From contig OX345640.1 of assembly GCA_947044365.1 (NCBI GenBank), positions 6,436,001 through 6,500,000 on the forward strand: a stretch of DNA of 64,000 bases, read 5' to 3'. The notes beneath the pieces are model-generated. The model worked only from the letters and a program-made list of their open reading frames with translations. It was not told the DNA's origin and made no database searches. Made by a program: the position numbers and the translations under genes. This stretch comes from Petrosia ficiformis (taxonomy: Eukaryota; Porifera; Demospongiae; Haplosclerida; Petrosiidae). Each line of letters begins with the position of its first letter. The first letter of the stretch is position 1. This document shows, piece after piece, positions 1-11,151 of this stretch.

Positions 1-1074
1 GTTGCAACATGCGTGCATTTTCAACAATACACCCACACAATATTATTAAACTATTCATTGCATTAGTTACATCCTTCAATTTTTAAGCAGATTTATATTT
101 AATCAATGAATATCATGATATTTGTGATAAAATATTCTGAGGTCGGTAGGATGAGAAACTAGTCAAATTCACTTGATTTAATTCACAATGAATGTTTTCT
201 TGTAGATATTTTTGAACATCTGTTGGCCTATCCTTTATAATGTTCAACATGAAAATAAAGGGCATGATGCACTTGAAGAAAGTTATGAAAAGTATGAAGG
301 AGAAGAAAATATGTAACCAACTGGAGTTACATAAGGAATTACATAAAAATATACATACAACTAGAATAATTCATGATAATAACCACAAACTTTAATGTAA
401 GTTTTTCTTGTTTTTGCGCATACTTCAATATTAATTTTTAGTATCAAATCTTTTTTGGTAATTTCACTGATTTTGTATATAGCTTAAAACTTTGATTTAG
501 AAAAGTGAAAACAAGTTCAAAACATACATGATATCTGTGTTAGTTTAGTGCCTGTGCATGCTTTGACCAGCATAATTAGGAACTTGAATTTTGTACAATG
601 CTTTAGTAACATACAATCACCCAAGTGTGCAAGCAAATAAATTTATTTGTTCTCCCAACATCTCCTTCTCTCTCGCAAGTGTACACATCACACATACATC
701 AACATGCTATTCAATATATTCTTTAACTTTTTTTAAGTGCTATTTTCAAAGTAACTTCAAAGGGAAGACACTTGAATCATAGCACTGCCCAAACCACATC
801 CATCAAAGCGTGGGCGTTTTGGACAATAGAATGCTCCACTACATTAAGTAAGTGGTACTTCCTTTCTAAACAGGATGTTGTAAAATTAAAACTCATTGTG
901 GGTAGCGCTAACAGCAAACTGACCCTTGCGTGGTTAGAGGGTCAGGACCCATTGCATACTAAGCATACATGTCAAAACAGCTAGTTGTTTACTATAACTA
1001 GCTGGTTTGACAGTGTCACTGTTACTGTCAAGTAGTATGAATGATGTCTTGTTGAATGATATCTTGTTTTACAA
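1..1074. other. AT-rich non-coding DNA
   Basis: No gene, RNA or repeat family that recurs in the window was recognised. The short open frames here have no coding character and no splice context. Confidence 0.5.
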
Positions 1075-1255
1075 TATGTAGAATTATTTTTTTTTAATTT
1101 TTAAAAAAAATTTATTTTTATAATAATTTACACTGATAGTGAAGGGTCTTTTGATAGCACATGGCTAATATTAGGAAAGCCCTTAAAATAAAAGAAAAGA
1201 AATAATAATAAATTACCTATGTACATGTATTACACTGAATAAGAATTAACTAAAA

Positions 1256-2050
1256 TTACAAACTAAGTAAATTTCTAATTAATAATTTAAAACTATAATG
1301 AGCCTTAGAAGAGACAATATGGTAAGGTAAATTATTCCACAAACTAACTGAACTATTCAAAAATGAATTTAAAGAAGAAGCGGTCCTAGCAAAAAACTGA
1401 TATAACTGTAAATTATGTGAATTCCGAGTACGAACGCTTGATATAGCTTTAAACTTAAAAATAGATGGAGGACAATATGTCAAATTGTTCAGAGCTTTAT
1501 AAACAAAACAATATTTGAAATATTGCCGACGAACTGACAAAAGGGGCAAATTACATCGACTTCTTAATTGATCATGAGACATATCCCATAGACCAGTCGC
1601 GATTCTACAGGCAAATATCTGCACAGATTCCAATAGTTTAACAAGCTTGACTAGATGAGGATCCCAAACAAAACAACAGTAATCCAAAATTGGAAGGACA
1701 AGTGACTTGTACACGATTAGCAAGGTTGCCTTATCACATAAATAGAATTGTCTGTAAATGATACCCAAGGTCCTCTTGGCCTTGGAACTGACAGATATCA
1801 TATGTTCAGACCATGAAAGGTTCTCATCAATGATGACACTCAGAAGCCGAAATGAGGATACACGTTCCAGTTGATGACCATTAAGGAAGAGACCGAAGCA
1901 AGGAATTGCCTTTTTCTTCCTTGATATGATCATATATTTCGTCTTAGCAACATTAATATTGAGGTGATTAGCCTCCGACCAGTCAGATATTTTTTCAATA
2001 TCACTCTGCATAATACTCATATCTTCTGCACAATGCAGAGGTTTAGTAAA
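1256..2050 (-). pseudogene. Non-LTR retrotransposon reverse transcriptase, C-terminal fragment
   Basis: The minus-strand frame encodes the thumb and C-terminal part of a LINE-type reverse transcriptase. It reads through an ISDW...NHLNINVAKTKYM block, a DENLSWSEH block and KAKRTLGIIYRQF, then the conserved SLVLPILDYCCFVWDP and LLESVQ segments, and it ends at a stop at 1256. The reading frame is open for about 10 codons upstream of the ATG at 2018-2020, then meets a stop at 2051-2053. The palm catalytic Asp pair and everything N-terminal are missing, so this is a truncated, non-autonomous copy. It breaks almost exactly where the hairpin at 2065 begins. An A+T-rich stretch with runs of T at about 1085-1130 would be the 3' tail on the minus strand. 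I infer a Jockey/CR1-like clade from the C-terminal pattern; this is uncertain. Confidence 0.8.
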
Positions 2051-2064
2051 CTATACTTTACAAT

Positions 2065-2195
2065 AAATATATATTATCGCACAGATACCGGGAAATATTA
2101 CGAGTTGGATACAGCGTTGCCACGAGTCCGAAGGACGAGTGGCACGCTGTATCCAACGAGTAATATTTCCCGGGTATCTGTGCGATAATATATTT
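2065..2195. repeat. Near-perfect hairpin (foldback MITE-like)
   Basis: Two arms of about 63 bp (2065-2130 and 2133-2195) are almost exact reverse complements with essentially no loop. Each arm carries TTATCGCACAGATACC and the GTTGGATACAGCGT core. The element abuts the broken 5' end of the reverse transcriptase fragment. Confidence 0.85.
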
Positions 2196-4542
2196 ATCAA
2201 ATAATGCCTATTACTACTTAGCAATACTTTATTATTCACACTATCATGATAAAGATGGTAATCTTGAAGCATTTCACTAGTTAAATCCCAAAACAGTAGC
2301 TATCTCGGGCAACCTCCAACCCGAAAAAAGACTTTCAGCACTGCACATATATAAACTTCTCTACTTTCACATTTTATCATAAACATAACTTACCTCGTTC
2401 ATAATTTTATCACAACTCATGTTTACTAACTTCACCATCGCCAAAACTAAAGAAATTAGAGAGTAATCTCTTTCTACACAATTTTTACTTAGCAGCATGT
2501 GACACGCAATACAATAAAACTTCCGGTCAGGTGATGTTCCGTGCAATAAAACTTCGGGTCATATGACTCTATAAAAATACTGGAAAATATTGTCATAGTG
2601 CGTGATTTAAATGTCTAATTGAAAATGTATGGATTCGTTGTTTCTATGGTAAACATTGTTTGATAATTATATTTATGCAAATATAGTACTATAAGAAAAT
2701 CAAGAAAAGGTAGTTACAATGACTAAATCCCAATTAGCCGAAATTATTGTTACATAACTATAAGTTGTTAGAAACAATTCGAAGCTGGAGCTAGAATCTC
2801 GTAGGATGTGGTCTAGCGGTGCTTTGATTCAAGTGTCTGCCTGATGTTACTTTGAAGTTAGCTAAGTAAAAGGAGATTAGAATGGGATGTTGATGTATGT
2901 GTGATGTATATATAGACTTGCTTCCTAGCTAGTTCTAAAGGGATGTTGGGAGAATAAGTGAAAAATACCGTTCGCTTGCAGTAATTGGTAAGCAAGGTTG
3001 AGGTGACTCTTACATTGCTCCAGGAGGTCCAGAAAGTTGCAAAGAAGCTGCATCTGTGATGCTGAGCCTCACCTCACGCATTATAATGCGCATATGCTTG
3101 TTAAGTGGGTGTGGTTATTATAATTTGGTGTCTGTTGCAGGGCTAGCGTGCTATATATTAGGCGATGCTACTATTTGCGGTCAAATTTGGGTAATTATAC
3201 ATCTACAGAGAGTTATCAACGTCCTGATGATGATGCTTTTTTATCTCATATGTGGATTAACCTGGTAAGCTTCTTCAATATTTTCATTTTGATTATATTT
3301 GTGTCAGGTTGGCTCATGTATACATATTTATAATGTAAAGTACAGGTATAATTGAAGGGCTCAGAGGTAAAGTGGGCTAACCTTTATTGATTTCTTAATT
3401 TTTAATTTATCTGCCCCTGAAACACATTTTGAGAGTGTTTTCATGTTAACCTCAGTGTATTGCTGTTTTGTGGGTTAGACCACTTCTCAGCCCTTCAATT
3501 AAAAATTTCATGACTAAATATTTTTACTATCTCATACTTTGTTTTGGCCAAAAATCATTAATTTTTGTTAGTGGAATGGTTAATAATTTTGGTTTACAAA
3601 ATGTAATAAATAGCATAGTAGAACTAAAGAGATGTGCAACTGTTTTTGCATGGACTGATAAGCTGATAAGGACAAAGGAGAGCTCAGGCCTGTATGCAGC
3701 AGGGGTGGGTGATTGTTGGGGTCTAGGAGGTTCAGAAGAATTCCCCCTTTTCATGTTCTATTGATTGTAATTTTGGCTTACACTAGCCTCACACCGGGGA
3801 GGGGTGGGATGAGACGATTACATACATACACTCATATAATACAAGTGTTGTATAGTAGTGGTGATTTTGTAAAAAATGGTATGGCTAAGAAAATGTTCAC
3901 TTTGTGTAATTAAGAATCCCCCTTTTTTGCAACATATTGGCCTGAAGTGTTACATATCCCTTTGTATGTTTACTACCAATGGACCATGTGTTGTAATGAA
4001 GCATGATATATGGAGAAAGTATCACTATAATTGCTTTGTGACTTTCTCATGTTTGAAACAGCTTTATTTATTTTTCAACGTGTATGTGATGCAGAGATAA
4101 TTATAAATAAATTATATAGATTATTTTATTAGCTAAATACTAAGTGGTCATTGTATTGCCTAAATTGATTTAATATTAGAAGTATTAGATGAAACAGTAT
4201 AGCGCCAGGAGCTTATGATAGGCAAAACAGTAAGGAGCATCTATCAAGCCCTGAGAACACAGACTGTCTTACATAAAACTTCCATATAAGGAATTTTACT
4301 TGGATAATGCTATATACCAACAGGGAGGTCACTCAAATGTTTGATGAACAGATACACCTGTACAATAGCAACTATCAAAGGTACTTTCACTGTACATGTG
4401 TAAACAAATAATTAGACAGTTCCAAGAATTATATATTGCAGATGGATGCTCCTTTGCGGCTTCACCACTCATAAGCCATGAGGTGAAATTGAGGTTGGTA
4501 TATAATGTAAACATGTAGTGGTCTAAATTACTAATCAAATTT
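2196..4542. other. Intergenic region with no confident gene
   Basis: AT-rich. The only segment with exon character is at 3141-3264 (listed separately). No repeat family seen elsewhere in the window is found here. Confidence 0.4.
3141..3264 (+). other. Orphan exon-like segment
   Basis: A polypyrimidine stretch and acceptor (TCTGTTGCAG, ends 3140) precede 124 bp that are open in one frame, followed by a donor GTAAGC at 3265. The 41 codons include a hydrophilic run (SNLGNYTSTESYQRPDDD) with ordinary amino-acid composition, unlike the surrounding DNA. No partner exon was found, so it may be a relic or part of an unrecognised gene. Family unknown. Confidence 0.25.
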
Positions 4543-7500
4543 GTGATGATTGTATATTTGATTAAGTTATACCAATTTAATTATATTATAGCTATAGAGC
4601 AATTCTATCTCATTTTCTGTAGTATATGCCTAACAGTTGCTTCTTACTTGGACACTCCACGCATTCACTTTGCGGGAGACTTCCGAGCTGATCCACCAAC
4701 TGCAAACAACAAGCCATGCAACTTTGCCGTTGATGAGAATTATGATATTGGGTATGGTTTAGGCTGGAATGGTTTTGGTACAGGTGAATTTGCCTTTTTA
4801 GATACTAAAGTATACGGAGCAGTTAATAAAGATGGAAAATTTATTAAAGATGACCCAGTGATTGGTGCTAGAGTTCTTGACAATTATCGAAAACCTTTTG
4901 CTAAGTATGCTGATTTAGATGTTGATGCACAATTGATAACTTCGACCATATATGGCATGCGGTTTGGAATTGGCTGGGAACAGATCAATGAAGACTCGCA
5001 AAATCTTGCTTTTAAAGGTGAATGGACTTCCAATGCTATAACTCAAAGTTACTGGCTTAAAGTCAAAGGCTTAGAAGACCTAAATGACAATGCAGGAGTG
5101 TCATCAACCACTACAATTACCAATATTATCTGGAATGAAAGTTATAAAAAGTCACCCATACTCACAGAGTTAAAAGAATCAAGTGGAAACAAGCTTCAGG
5201 TTTCTATATCACTTTATTCTTATCGTCACATTGGTGATCCTCGTCCAAACAATTTCTCACTGGGTCATGTCATTGGCACAATTGGTATTTCTAAAGAAGG
5301 AGAACCATTGAATTATGGGGGAGACAGGCTGTTGATTCCAGTGGATGAGCCGAAATTAAACGATAATATTTCATGGCCATGGGTGTTTAATGCACCATTC
5401 AAACTGCATACCGATTCTAGTGTACTCACTGTAGATTTGAGTAACTCACTACCAGTTGATATTCATTCCGAAATGCTTAATATTGGAGAATTATTATTTG
5501 CAATACAAGATGAAAGTGCCGGTTGTGTTGAATTCATTTCAAATGATCCAGTTGTACCCTATCTCACTCATGATTGGATTAAGAAAACAGGTGGAGTTGT
5601 AGACTATAGACTTTTTGGCAATGAATTAAATATTTTGAAATCCACTACCACTCTAGTTTTAGTTCAAAAAAGGACGGCTGAGACAGATGGCTTGTATATT
5701 GAGTGTGGACAAAAGATGATACAAAATGATGATGAATTTAAATATTTAGTATTACTTCGTGAATCAGAGCATTATATACGTCCTATGGGATTTTATCGTG
5801 CTCGTCTAGAGTATCTGGAATCAGTAGACATTCCCCTTTTTGTTACACACCTTGGAAACCCAGCTGAATATGTTAATGTATTTGTGAAACGCAGTGTCCT
5901 GGTACAGCCAGAAAATGGAGTGACAGTAGATAATAGTGGAACATATGCAATGAAAAAGACAGACTCTTCTGGATTAGCAACCTTCACATTCAGTGTGGCC
6001 AAACAAATGACTACAACACGTTACTACACTAATTCATTATGCAAAGCTGATGTACATGTACTTCCAATTGATGGTCAAGTTTATCACTTTGCTTATGGCG
6101 TTTGTAATGATTATGTATGTGCAGAGAATGAAGATTGGATTGTCATCAGAGCGTTCTCAAGTAATACGTACTCTAACCCCCCCACATGGGATGACGATGT
6201 ATATCCAATATTTCATCAATATTACTTTCTATATCCGGTAATGAGCGGTATACTTAATCTCACAGACTATGAATCAGTTACAAAGAATTATAATCTCGAG
6301 TTGCTTAGGCATTCCATGAGTCTCGACATTAATGACCCAAATTATATGCCAGCAACAAGAGATCTACCTCCTTCTCAACAAAAAATGATTTTAGAATGGC
6401 TTGAAAATCCAATTAAAAGTAAACTTTCGGTACAATTAAAATCTTCACAAATGAAATATATTCCTATTTGTGCTCTTCCAGAAACTACAACAGCTCAAAG
6501 TGAATTTAGCAGTCGTTCCTATCTTTCTGTTTGTATGCGTGATAAGATTGCATTCAATACAAATACAGTTTGTGATGATATGGATGACATTAATTATTAT
6601 CGTGCAACACTGAAACGATCTGCTACTGACCCTAAGTGTACTAGACCACTTTATGGATATTCAAGAGAGTCTGATAATCCTAACCTCAGTAAGTTATGTA
6701 CTCTTCAAAATCTTCAGGATCAGTTACAAATAGCAGTTCAGATCGAGTTTGCCACCATTCCTCTCTATCTAACATCTTTATACTCCATAGTAGATAGATG
6801 TAATGTAGAAATATATGAGATTCTTAGGGGTGTTGCAATGCAGGAAATGTTACATTTGGTTCAAGTGGCTAATATTCTAATCGCAACAGGAAGAGATCCA
6901 ATAATTGACAGTTTCAATTTTGTTTCAAAATATCCTTCAAAGGGTCTACCGGGTTGTGTTCATCCTAATCTGAAAGTAAATCTGGAAAAATTCAATCTTA
7001 AACACGTTCATGATGTTTTTGTGACAATAGAACAACCGAACATAACATGTATTGCAGAGCCATTTCCTGAATTAGTCAACAATACCATTGGACAGTTTTA
7101 TCACGAGATTGAAGATTGCATTGAAACTTTGGGAAGTGACATATTTCAAGAGAAGAAGTCACAAGTAAATTGGCCTTGGGATTTAAAGGATAACAATAAC
7201 CTTGGAAAAGTACACATTGTCAAAGATGTAAGTACAGCTTTAGCAGGCATTAAAGAAATAATTGAACAGGGTGAAGGAAGTGGCCCACTTGATCCTGATG
7301 ATGCTGTAACAGGACAGTTAGCACATTATTATCGTTTCCAGGAAATAGTTTGTGGAAGAAAGCTTAAGAAAGTTGATGATAAGCATTATGCATATAAAGG
7401 AGATCGAATTTCATTTGATTCACGTGGTGTATGGCCTATGAGACCCAATCCAAACAAAAAGGGAATTACTAAAGGAACTAATTGTTACACTGCAGCTAAG

Positions 7501-7704
7501 TCTTTCCATGAAATATTTCGTGCTTTATTACGAGAGCTTCAAACAACATTCAGTGGTAATCCCCGTGGTATCATCAATACAGTTGAGCTAATGGAGTCAC
7601 TGCTGGTGCATATTAAACGAACTATGCGAGTCAAGTTCGATGAAGATGATGATGTTGATGATGAAACATGTGGTCCAGTCTGGGATTATCACTGGGATGA
7701 CTGA
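4543..7704 (+). CDS. VioB-like imino acid dimerase-family protein with ferritin-like domain, copy A
   Basis: Intronless frame of 1,053 codons. Residues 35-50 (YLDTPRIHFAGDFRADPPTA) match the PRIHF-G...PT-N opening of VioB-type proteins. From about residue 725 comes the ferritin-like region: IEFATIPLYLTSLYS with E735, QEMLHLVQVAN with E768 and H771, and AHYYRFQEI with H928, the usual metal-ligand pattern of this fold. The protein ends in an acidic tail (DEDDDVDDE). In bacteria VioB, RebD and StaD are haem proteins that couple two imino acids derived from tryptophan; substrate and activity here are unknown. The downstream copy B starts at an ATG whose aligned position here (4636-4638) is GTT. 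The frame continues upstream to ATG 4543, adding 31 hydrophobic residues, but a plausible splice acceptor (TTTTCTGTAG, ends 4622) lies between, so the true start is unresolved. An AATAAA lies at 7784-7789. Confidence 0.85.
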   Translation: MMIVYLIKLYQFNYIIAIEQFYLIFCSICLTVASYLDTPRIHFAGDFRADPPTANNKPCNFAVDENYDIGYGLGWNGFGTGEFAFLDTKVYGAVNKDGKFIKDDPVIGARVLDNYRKPFAKYADLDVDAQLITSTIYGMRFGIGWEQINEDSQNLAFKGEWTSNAITQSYWLKVKGLEDLNDNAGVSSTTTITNIIWNESYKKSPILTELKESSGNKLQVSISLYSYRHIGDPRPNNFSLGHVIGTIGISKEGEPLNYGGDRLLIPVDEPKLNDNISWPWVFNAPFKLHTDSSVLTVDLSNSLPVDIHSEMLNIGELLFAIQDESAGCVEFISNDPVVPYLTHDWIKKTGGVVDYRLFGNELNILKSTTTLVLVQKRTAETDGLYIECGQKMIQNDDEFKYLVLLRESEHYIRPMGFYRARLEYLESVDIPLFVTHLGNPAEYVNVFVKRSVLVQPENGVTVDNSGTYAMKKTDSSGLATFTFSVAKQMTTTRYYTNSLCKADVHVLPIDGQVYHFAYGVCNDYVCAENEDWIVIRAFSSNTYSNPPTWDDDVYPIFHQYYFLYPVMSGILNLTDYESVTKNYNLELLRHSMSLDINDPNYMPATRDLPPSQQKMILEWLENPIKSKLSVQLKSSQMKYIPICALPETTTAQSEFSSRSYLSVCMRDKIAFNTNTVCDDMDDINYYRATLKRSATDPKCTRPLYGYSRESDNPNLSKLCTLQNLQDQLQIAVQIEFATIPLYLTSLYSIVDRCNVEIYEILRGVAMQEMLHLVQVANILIATGRDPIIDSFNFVSKYPSKGLPGCVHPNLKVNLEKFNLKHVHDVFVTIEQPNITCIAEPFPELVNNTIGQFYHEIEDCIETLGSDIFQEKKSQVNWPWDLKDNNNLGKVHIVKDVSTALAGIKEIIEQGEGSGPLDPDDAVTGQLAHYYRFQEIVCGRKLKKVDDKHYAYKGDRISFDSRGVWPMRPNPNKKGITKGTNCYTAAKSFHEIFRALLRELQTTFSGNPRGIINTVELMESLLVHIKRTMRVKFDEDDDVDDETCGPVWDYHWDD

Positions 7705-8974
7705 TGTTTTTTTTCTTTTAATCAGACAAGCTATAATTACCTCAAAATTGAGGATAGCAAATTGTTTTATGTTTAGGAAGTTAAATAAAACTTTCCCGCA
7801 TTTTGTAATTTCTGTAGCTAACTATCATTGAATTGTAGCATCATTTTCAGTGGTAAAAATGATTATTAATTCTTTATCAATTGAACTGCATGCTCCACAC
7901 CTGATCATAAATGTAGCTGGCAATTGTGTGGATAGATATAGCTACAGCAAGGATGTAATCTTTAAAACCTTAATTAATTTAGGACATACGTGTACAAGTA
8001 GCTGAAGATTGATTCTGCTTCTGTCTATCTATATTTAACATCTCTTTGTCCATGAATAGATGAAATATCAGCTTCATTGTGCATGCATGCTTTGCAGGAA
8101 ATATATTTGCAAGTGACTAATATTCTCTTCACAACTAGAGACAGTTTCAGTATTCATTCAAATAATCTTTTAAAGAGCTCTGAGATTGATTCTGGAATCT
8201 GCCCTGTTAGAGTATATATATATATATACAGTTGGCTGTACTGTATTAACGTAAATAATACATATTATAATTATATACAAAATTTGATTATAATTACAAT
8301 AATAGCTAATTATCTTTCAACAAATATATACATATAACTAAGTGATATGAATGAATTAAGCTGGTAAAATAGTCTCTACATTCTACTTCAAGGCAGCCTT
8401 GATGGGTACTTAATAGGTTTGAAAATAAGCAAACTGCAAATGGGTTCAAATGATTCAGTGGGACATCTGCATTATTTCACTTTCACTTTGAATTATTGTA
8501 TGCAATTTAAATGTAATTCACATTATGATGAACACAATTCTGGTATAGCCCTGGTGTCATATAAAAAAAGGCCCCCTCAAAGAAGGGGCCCCCCACATGA
8601 GATACGTTCGCTATTCAATTAGTGCTGTACGCTTAACCACTTCATGGGCGCTTGCAACGTATGACTTTGGCCACCCTAGTCATTAGGTAAGCAATCATAT
8701 CAGATTTCATAACAGATCACAAGCATGAGATGTAATATTTCGTGATGCATAAAATGCACACCTAGTTTAATGAAGTGTTCCCCAATTTAACGTTATTTTA
8801 GGACCGGGGGGAGGGGGCATATTTTTGTCATACACTGGCCTCCAGTTAATAAAAACCCTGCATGCAAATGCATAGTGCATTGAAACTGATTTTCTCACAT
8901 TTGTTTCTTATACCTCACTGATTGGGACAAGTATAGACATCTGTCTGTCTCCAACGGTTGGTCCGTGTATTTCA

Positions 8975-9095
8975 TTCGATCCCTTTCCTCCAACTAACGA
9001 AGCACAATTTGGTTTCTATGACTTTGTTATAAGGTCTTCTGTCTAACTAAGTAAGTTAGAAGTCTGTGTTGTGTAAAATGTGGAGGTTATAAATG
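8975..9095 (+). repeat. Dispersed repeat fragment related to the MITE at 59422-60108
   Basis: Shares the block CTAACGAAGCA..., GTCTTCTGTCTAACTAAGT, AGTTAGAAGTC and the AAAATGT-GAGGTTA end with two internal segments of the 59.4-60.1 kb element. No terminal repeats are visible here, so this is an internal fragment. Confidence 0.6.
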
Positions 9096-9127
9096 AAACT
9101 TTATTTGGGAATGTAATCGGGTGATCT

Positions 9128-9178
9128 AGTCTCGCGTAGCCAGACCCAACATACGAGGAGTGGGTCTGGCGAGACTAG
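9128..9178. repeat. Short inverted-repeat element
   Basis: CTAGTCTCGC-GTAG-CCAGACCC is mirrored by GGGTCTGGCGAGACTAG, leaving about a 12-base loop. A tiny MITE-like hairpin. Confidence 0.7.
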
Positions 9179-10156
9179 TTAGTACACTGTCCCTGAATTC
9201 ATAGTAGCTAATAATAAATTATATAGCCCCTCCTTCTGACAGTACTGCGCGTGCTCATATCTTTGTGCAGCAACAGGACATCTGTGCACTCGGGTTTTGT
9301 TTTCTTCAAGGCTACAAAATGATGTTTACCTATCTCCTTCGGCTGTTATCTGGATTATTTTGGTAATTTCAAAAGTATAATAATTATTGTGTACATTGCC
9401 TTTTCCAGTAAATGATGCATGCTAATGAAAATTTTGCCACCCACTAGCAATCAGTATTGTGAATTGCCTGTTCCAATGGCTTTACAACTATAAAATGTAT
9501 AATTATATATATATATATCATCATGAAGCCACCCTTCAAAGCTTCCAACAGTGCTATAAATGTGCTATGTGCACTTTGTGCAAGCTGTATTTGAAGTCAT
9601 GAAATATATTCATTCCCACTCGTGCAATATCAGGCTTATAATCACCTCGCCCTCCGGCCTGTGGTCCTCGGGCTCGGTGAGTATAAACCTGATATAGCAC
9701 CTCCTGGCATTACATAACATATACATATACACACACACACACAAAACCCTTCTTAACAGACACGCTTGAGTTGTAAACATCTACTATACAATGGACGGCT
9801 GCCACAGTCCTGACTGACTGACTGTACAACGGACTCCTGTCACACCCCCTTCTTACAGTAATACTAACAAATAACCTCTATAATATGTTATATACATCTA
9901 TATTATATAGGTCATCCTTGTGTATTGTACTTCTACTTAAAATGTTAAACATGCATTAAAATGCTGTATGCTACATGTGGAGTATTCAATTTGTCAATTA
10001 GTGTTGTTTTAGTTTGAAAATAATGACTAGTTATAGTGATAGTATGCAGGGTCTATCTACTGGAGTAGACGGGGTAGAAACCTCTGCCCTAAAACTTACT
10101 TCAGTCTTAAAAGAGTGAATTATAATTATATTCATTGCATACATGCACACTAAGTT

Positions 10157-10196
10157 CAAACATCTCATACACCTGTGTGAACAGGTTAACTGAAAC
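10157..10196 (-). mobile_element. SINE family 1, 5' fragment
   Basis: Minus strand reads TTAACCTGTTCACACAGG followed by TGTATGAGATGTTTG, the same 5' leader seen in the full SINE copies at 37774 and 16309. The tRNA-like body is absent. Confidence 0.6.
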
Positions 10197-10742
10197 TTGG
10201 TACATAAGTAAAGGCCGGGGTGATTTGTATAGTATATAAACATTTATATTTCTGAAATCACTGTCATGAATTTCAATTTAGTATTTATTGTGGCTACATG
10301 CATGATGTTAGTACATACGACATAATGTGCATCAAGTATTAAAGGGTAGACTATAGAATATGAGTGATGTCCAAGATTGCCATCACAAAAACTAAGATCA
10401 CTTCGATACTGATTGAACCCTAACCACAAGGGAACCCTAACCTTACCCTAAATGAACCACACAATGCTGGACATAAATATAAAATATATTAAATTGTGTT
10501 GGCAGCCCTTTTGATGGCCAGATACAATTACTTGGTGGTAAAGTTACTAAAATTAATTGTTCTGGATTACGAGAATTATAGTGTTTGAATGTAATCAGTA
10601 CAAAGTAGTCTGCCATTAGTATAATAATTATGTTATGTGTCCTGAACATCCAAATCATTGCAACTGTACTAACCAATAAATTATTTCTTTGTTTTTTTGT
10701 GAATTTTACTTGTATTAATGTCCTCCTTACGCTTATTGCACA

Positions 10743-10855
10743 CTAAGCAACATTGTTGCCTGTAACAGTTACATGGAACAAGGTTGCAGGTGTCACATGA
10801 AAAATGAATGGATGAAGTACTGCATGTAACTGTTACAAGCAGCAATATTGCCTAG
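10743..10855. repeat. Inverted-repeat element, about 33-bp arms
   Basis: CTAAGCAACATTGTTGCCTG and the following TAACAGTTACATG are mirrored by 10822-10855, with a few mismatches. The spacer is about 46 bp. MITE-like; family unknown. Confidence 0.7.
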
Positions 10856-11151
10856 AGTATGGTAGGCTTTAGTTATACATACTCACTTCCAAACATGATA
10901 TCCAAAAACATAAATTCTGAAGCCTTATTATAATTATGATAACAATAACCAATGGTGGTTCCTTGAAAAGAATTCACACACCCATTATCTTGTTTATAAA
11001 AACCACCATTACACTATGTACTATATATGTAGTATAGAAATAAATATCTAATATTTCACTATGTACTATAATTATATGAAATAATTATCTAATTATAACA
11101 AAGTGATTCAAGTAATTATTTTCTTTTTTCCTTCCCAGCATATGCATAACA

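Larger units (their letters stand above)
7705..11151. other. Intergenic region between the two VioB-like genes, repeat remnants only
   Basis: No gene recognised. It holds a G/C-run hairpin at about 8572-8592 (GGCCCCCTC paired with GAAGGGGCC), a fragment of the mariner-like MITE family (about 8975-9095), two short inverted-repeat elements (9128-9178 and 10743-10855), a SINE fragment (10157-10196) and short TA runs at 8216-8228 and 9505-9518. Confidence 0.5.

Noticed and set aside
8572..8592. Bacterial-type terminator hairpin
   Set aside because: A short G/C stem in an animal-like intergenic region; no operon context and no T-run.
10418..10452. Interstitial telomere repeat (CCCTAA)
   Set aside because: Only three or four scattered CCCTAA-like units with other sequence between; could be chance.
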